Shown: piece by piece, positions 62,066 through 64,000 of the stretch | Layout: the number at the start of each line of letters is the position of its first letter | Numbering within the stretch: position 1 is the first letter of the stretch | Made by a program: the position numbers and the translations under genes | NCBI GenBank assembly: GCA_016700175.1 | Contig: CP065003.1 | Location: 4,426,880-4,490,879 of the forward strand | DNA length: 64,000 nt | Origin: Acidobacteriota bacterium | GTDB taxonomy: Bacteria; Acidobacteriota; Blastocatellia; Pyrinomonadales; Pyrinomonadaceae | Direction of reading: 5' to 3' | The notes under the pieces: model-generated | Seen by the model: the letters and a program-made list of their open reading frames with translations, nothing else | Databases searched by the model: none | Told to the model about the DNA's origin: nothing

Positions 62066-62850
62066 CGACTCCGGCGCCCTTGCCGCAAAGAAGTAAAACT
62101 TGTCGTCGGAAAGCTCGAGCCGGTCATGGAACTTTCGAACAGAAGCCGCGATTTGCCAAGGCCGGCCCTCTCCGACGATGGTGACGACCTGGAGCTCTTT
62201 GTCTTCAGCGGCTGCGTCGAGTGCTCCTGAAGTCTTATCAGTTCCGCGTCGCGGTCGATCAACTGCGTCTCGATCCCTCGACGCCGCGTGTACGCATCCT
62301 GAAAGCCCTCGGTTTTACGTCGGCGACTGAGTAGGTCTTCGTCTTCCGGACGCCGCGCGAAAGCGGGTTCCCGGTCGTGATGTCCGATTCCTTTACCTTG
62401 AAGACCCCGCGGACGTGACGGTACGTATCGTGGGAGATCAGAACCTCGCCGGGCACCGATCTCGCCAGAAGCCGCTTTTGCCGAGTTCACTGCCGTGCCC
62501 GTGGTCAGAAACTCGCCCGTGTCGCTGCTGTTGCCGACGAGCACCGTGCCGGTGCTGATGCCGGCTTTCAGCAAACCGGCTCGCCCAAGTTGTCCGATCT
62601 CCGTCTCCGAAAAACCGAGCCTTGAGGAGAGGCGGTCTTCAAAGTAGCCCGCGGCGCATCGCTGCAGATCGAGCGCGGTCCGGACGGCATTCTCGGGATC
62701 GCTCTCGCTTATCCGCTCCGAACCCCAAATCGCCAAGCCGGTGCCGGCGAGGCGCTCCGCTGATCTTGCGGGCCGCTCGACGACCTTCTCGTCAAGCAGG
62801 TCCCAAAGCTCGTTCACGATCTCGCGATTCTTCAGGCTCAAAGTCCTCAA
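61948..62850 (-). pseudogene. Fragment: nucleotide cyclase domain and AAA P-loop
   Basis: A 300-codon open piece with the cyclase-like half (NREIVNELWDLLDEKVVE, GTGLAIWGSE, GISTGTVLVGNSSDTGEF) and, after out-of-register codons around 62240-62450, the P-loop AGLGKSRLLFES. The expected catalytic Asp pair of class III cyclases is partly replaced, so cyclase activity is doubtful even if the frame is restored. Confidence 0.55.
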
Positions 62851-63194
62851 GAAGGTCTCCGATCGCGGACGTGTCCACGAACATCGCCGTCACCTGGCGG
62901 CGCTGGCCGGAAAAGGACAGCGAGCTGCTCGCCCGCGTAGACGCCTTGTTCCGGATCATCGTTCTGCGTCGGAGGAAGCTGCGTACGCCGTGGGAGCGCG
63001 CGCCGGAGTAGCCTGCCGCGAGGCGCTCGAGACGCTCGGCGACATCCGCAATGCCGGGCGGCCTTTCGTCGGGCGACTTCCGCAGGCATTCTGATACAAG
63101 CTCCGCCAGTTCTTCAGAGATTGGGGCCAGTTCCTTTAGTGGGACAGGATCACTGTGAACGATCTTGTGAAGCGAATCGATCGCGGTGTCGGAT

Positions 63195-63503
63195 TCAAAC
63201 GCCTTCCTCTTCGCGATCGCCTCCGTAAAGAATGCATCCGAACGAGAAGATGTCGGACCTGTGATCGATCTCGCGTATCCCCTGTGCCTGCTCGGGGGAC
63301 ATGTAGCCGAGCGTGCCCAGGATCATTCCCGATCGCGATCTGTGCTGTTGAAGGTCGTGGAGGACATTCTCCGAATCCGTTAGCTTCGCGAGGCCGAAAT
63401 CCAGGATCTTCGCGAAACCGTCGCTCGAGACCATTATATTCTCCGGTTTAAGGTCCCTGTGAACGATCCCGGCGGAGTGAGCCTTTGGCGAGGCCCTTCG
63501 CAA
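63195..63503 (-). pseudogene. Fragment: Ser/Thr kinase catalytic core
   Basis: 102-codon open piece containing the catalytic loop HRDLKPENIMVSSDG, DFGLAKLTDSENV and the activation segment GTLGYMSPEQAQGIREIDHR then SDIFSFGCILY. Flanking kinase sequence is in other frames up to about 63830 (glycine loop, with EGRMG instead of the usual EGGMG) and down to about 63000. Confidence 0.6.
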
Positions 63504-64000
63504 CCCGGAACGAGGTAGCCGAGGACCCTCCGAGCCGCGGTCGGTTCCTGAATGATCAGAGCGTCAAAGGTGCGCCCTTCGACAAACTCCATCGAGATGT
63601 AATGGGCGGGTCTGCCATCTTCGCCCGGACTTTCGCCGAGTTCGTAGACGGTGAGGATGTGAGGATTTAGCAGCCGATGCCGCCCGCGCCTTCGTGCATG
63701 AACCCTCTGTACGCGGTCTTCATCTCTGACGGCGCCGGGAAGAAAGGACCTTGAGCGCGACCGGACGGGCCAGGTGCGTCGTAGGTTCGATAAACCGTCC
63801 CCATCCTGCCCTCGCTGATCAGCCCCTCGATCCGGTACCGGCCGATGGTCTCGGGGAAGGCGGGTTCAGATCCGCGAAAAGCACTTTCGGCAGCAAGATC
63901 GTCCGGGGACCCGTCGATCAGGGAGTCCGGACTCTCATATTGGAGGAGCTCCTCGACTTCAAATCTCTGATCCTGGTCGTCGCCGCAGCGCTCTCTGAGA

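Larger units (their letters stand above)
59660..64000 (-). pseudogene. Frameshifted Ser/Thr kinase - nucleotide cyclase - AAA ATPase - TPR gene (5' end outside window)
   Basis: Joining frames on the minus strand gives one very large protein: a PknB-type kinase domain (IGRYRIEGLISEGRMGTVYR near 63825, VHRDLKPENIM near 63440, DFGLAKL near 63395, GTLGYMSPEQA near 63310), a class III nucleotide cyclase-like domain (about 62930-62400; GTVLVGNSSDTGEFLTTGTA, VLISHDTYRHVRGVF), an AAA/STAND ATPase (AGLGKSRLLFES near 62140, VIYLDDLHWADDES near 61730) and a TPR tail ending in SPYFGVGR at stop 59660-59662. About a dozen single-base frame changes are needed (roughly 59880, 60117, 60480, 60650, 61800, 61925, 62080, 62240-62300, 62460, 62850, 63220, 63490, 63690). 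Motifs between shifts are well preserved, so sequencing error near a contig end is as likely as decay. Confidence 0.7.

Overview
The window reads as chromosomal DNA of a GC-rich (roughly 58-60% by eye) Gram-negative-type bacterium, most likely an Acidobacteriota of the Blastocatellia/Pyrinomonadales kind. The evidence is indirect: many lipoprotein and periplasmic proteins, DUF3857/transglutaminase-type proteins, a kinase-cyclase-ATPase-TPR giant gene, a CusF-SCO fusion, a TonB/SH3 protein and DUF6064, plus intergenic repeats rich in CACAGAG and ATGTCTGTAG motifs. No rRNA, tRNA or CRISPR array was seen.

Layout. 1-5 kb: the 3' end of ligA, then murJ and a DacB-type PBP on the minus strand. 5-10 kb: an archaeal-type 8-oxoguanine glycosylase (Ogg2), a TPR plus double retropepsin protein, a VapC-like toxin with a downstream antitoxin-like gene, a small lytic transglycosylase and an amidohydrolase. 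10-18 kb: an AI-2E-family permease, a CusF-SCO fusion, a repeat field, Slt70-like transglycosylase, folD, then an accessory stretch with a nonsense-interrupted small gene and a low-GC gene lying between perfect inverted repeats. 18-30 kb: mazG-like, coaE and a large oligopeptide/dipeptide ABC importer operon with three paralogous lipoprotein receptors, two permeases and two ATPases. 30-36 kb: a PocR-GAF-GGDEF diguanylate cyclase, a degenerate-NTPase/RsbW-like fusion and an ABC1/UbiB kinase. 36-41 kb: a 53-residue membrane protein, a bicupin, a roughly 500-nt structured RNA candidate with its own promoter and terminator, then a translationally coupled GNAT/zinc-ribbon/GNAT/SET cluster and an ExbD-like protein. 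41-55 kb: a TonB/SH3 protein, DUF6064, an AttEFGH-like ABC exporter with a CrtC/AttH-type protein, three lipoproteins, a duplicated-domain secreted protein and a large M14 peptidase. 55-64 kb: two DUF3857-type genes, one frameshifted, and a heavily frameshifted Ser/Thr kinase, cyclase, AAA, TPR gene running off the edge.

How it fits together. Cell-wall and envelope functions dominate (MurJ, DacB, two lytic transglycosylases, lipoprotein-exporter-like ABC system, LolA-like lipoprotein, TonB/ExbD-like proteins). Peptide scavenging is represented by the Opp operon and the M14 peptidase. Signalling is represented by the c-di-GMP enzyme, the RsbW-like protein and the broken kinase-cyclase gene.

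The strongest candidate for something undescribed is the minus-strand RNA at about 37707-38206: a near-consensus promoter (TTGACA-16-TAGAAT), about thirteen strong helices, an intrinsic terminator, no plausible reading frame, and no match to the hallmarks of tmRNA, RNase P RNA, SRP RNA or 6S RNA that I know. Frameshifts concentrate in the last 9 kb, so either those genes are decaying or the sequence quality drops there.
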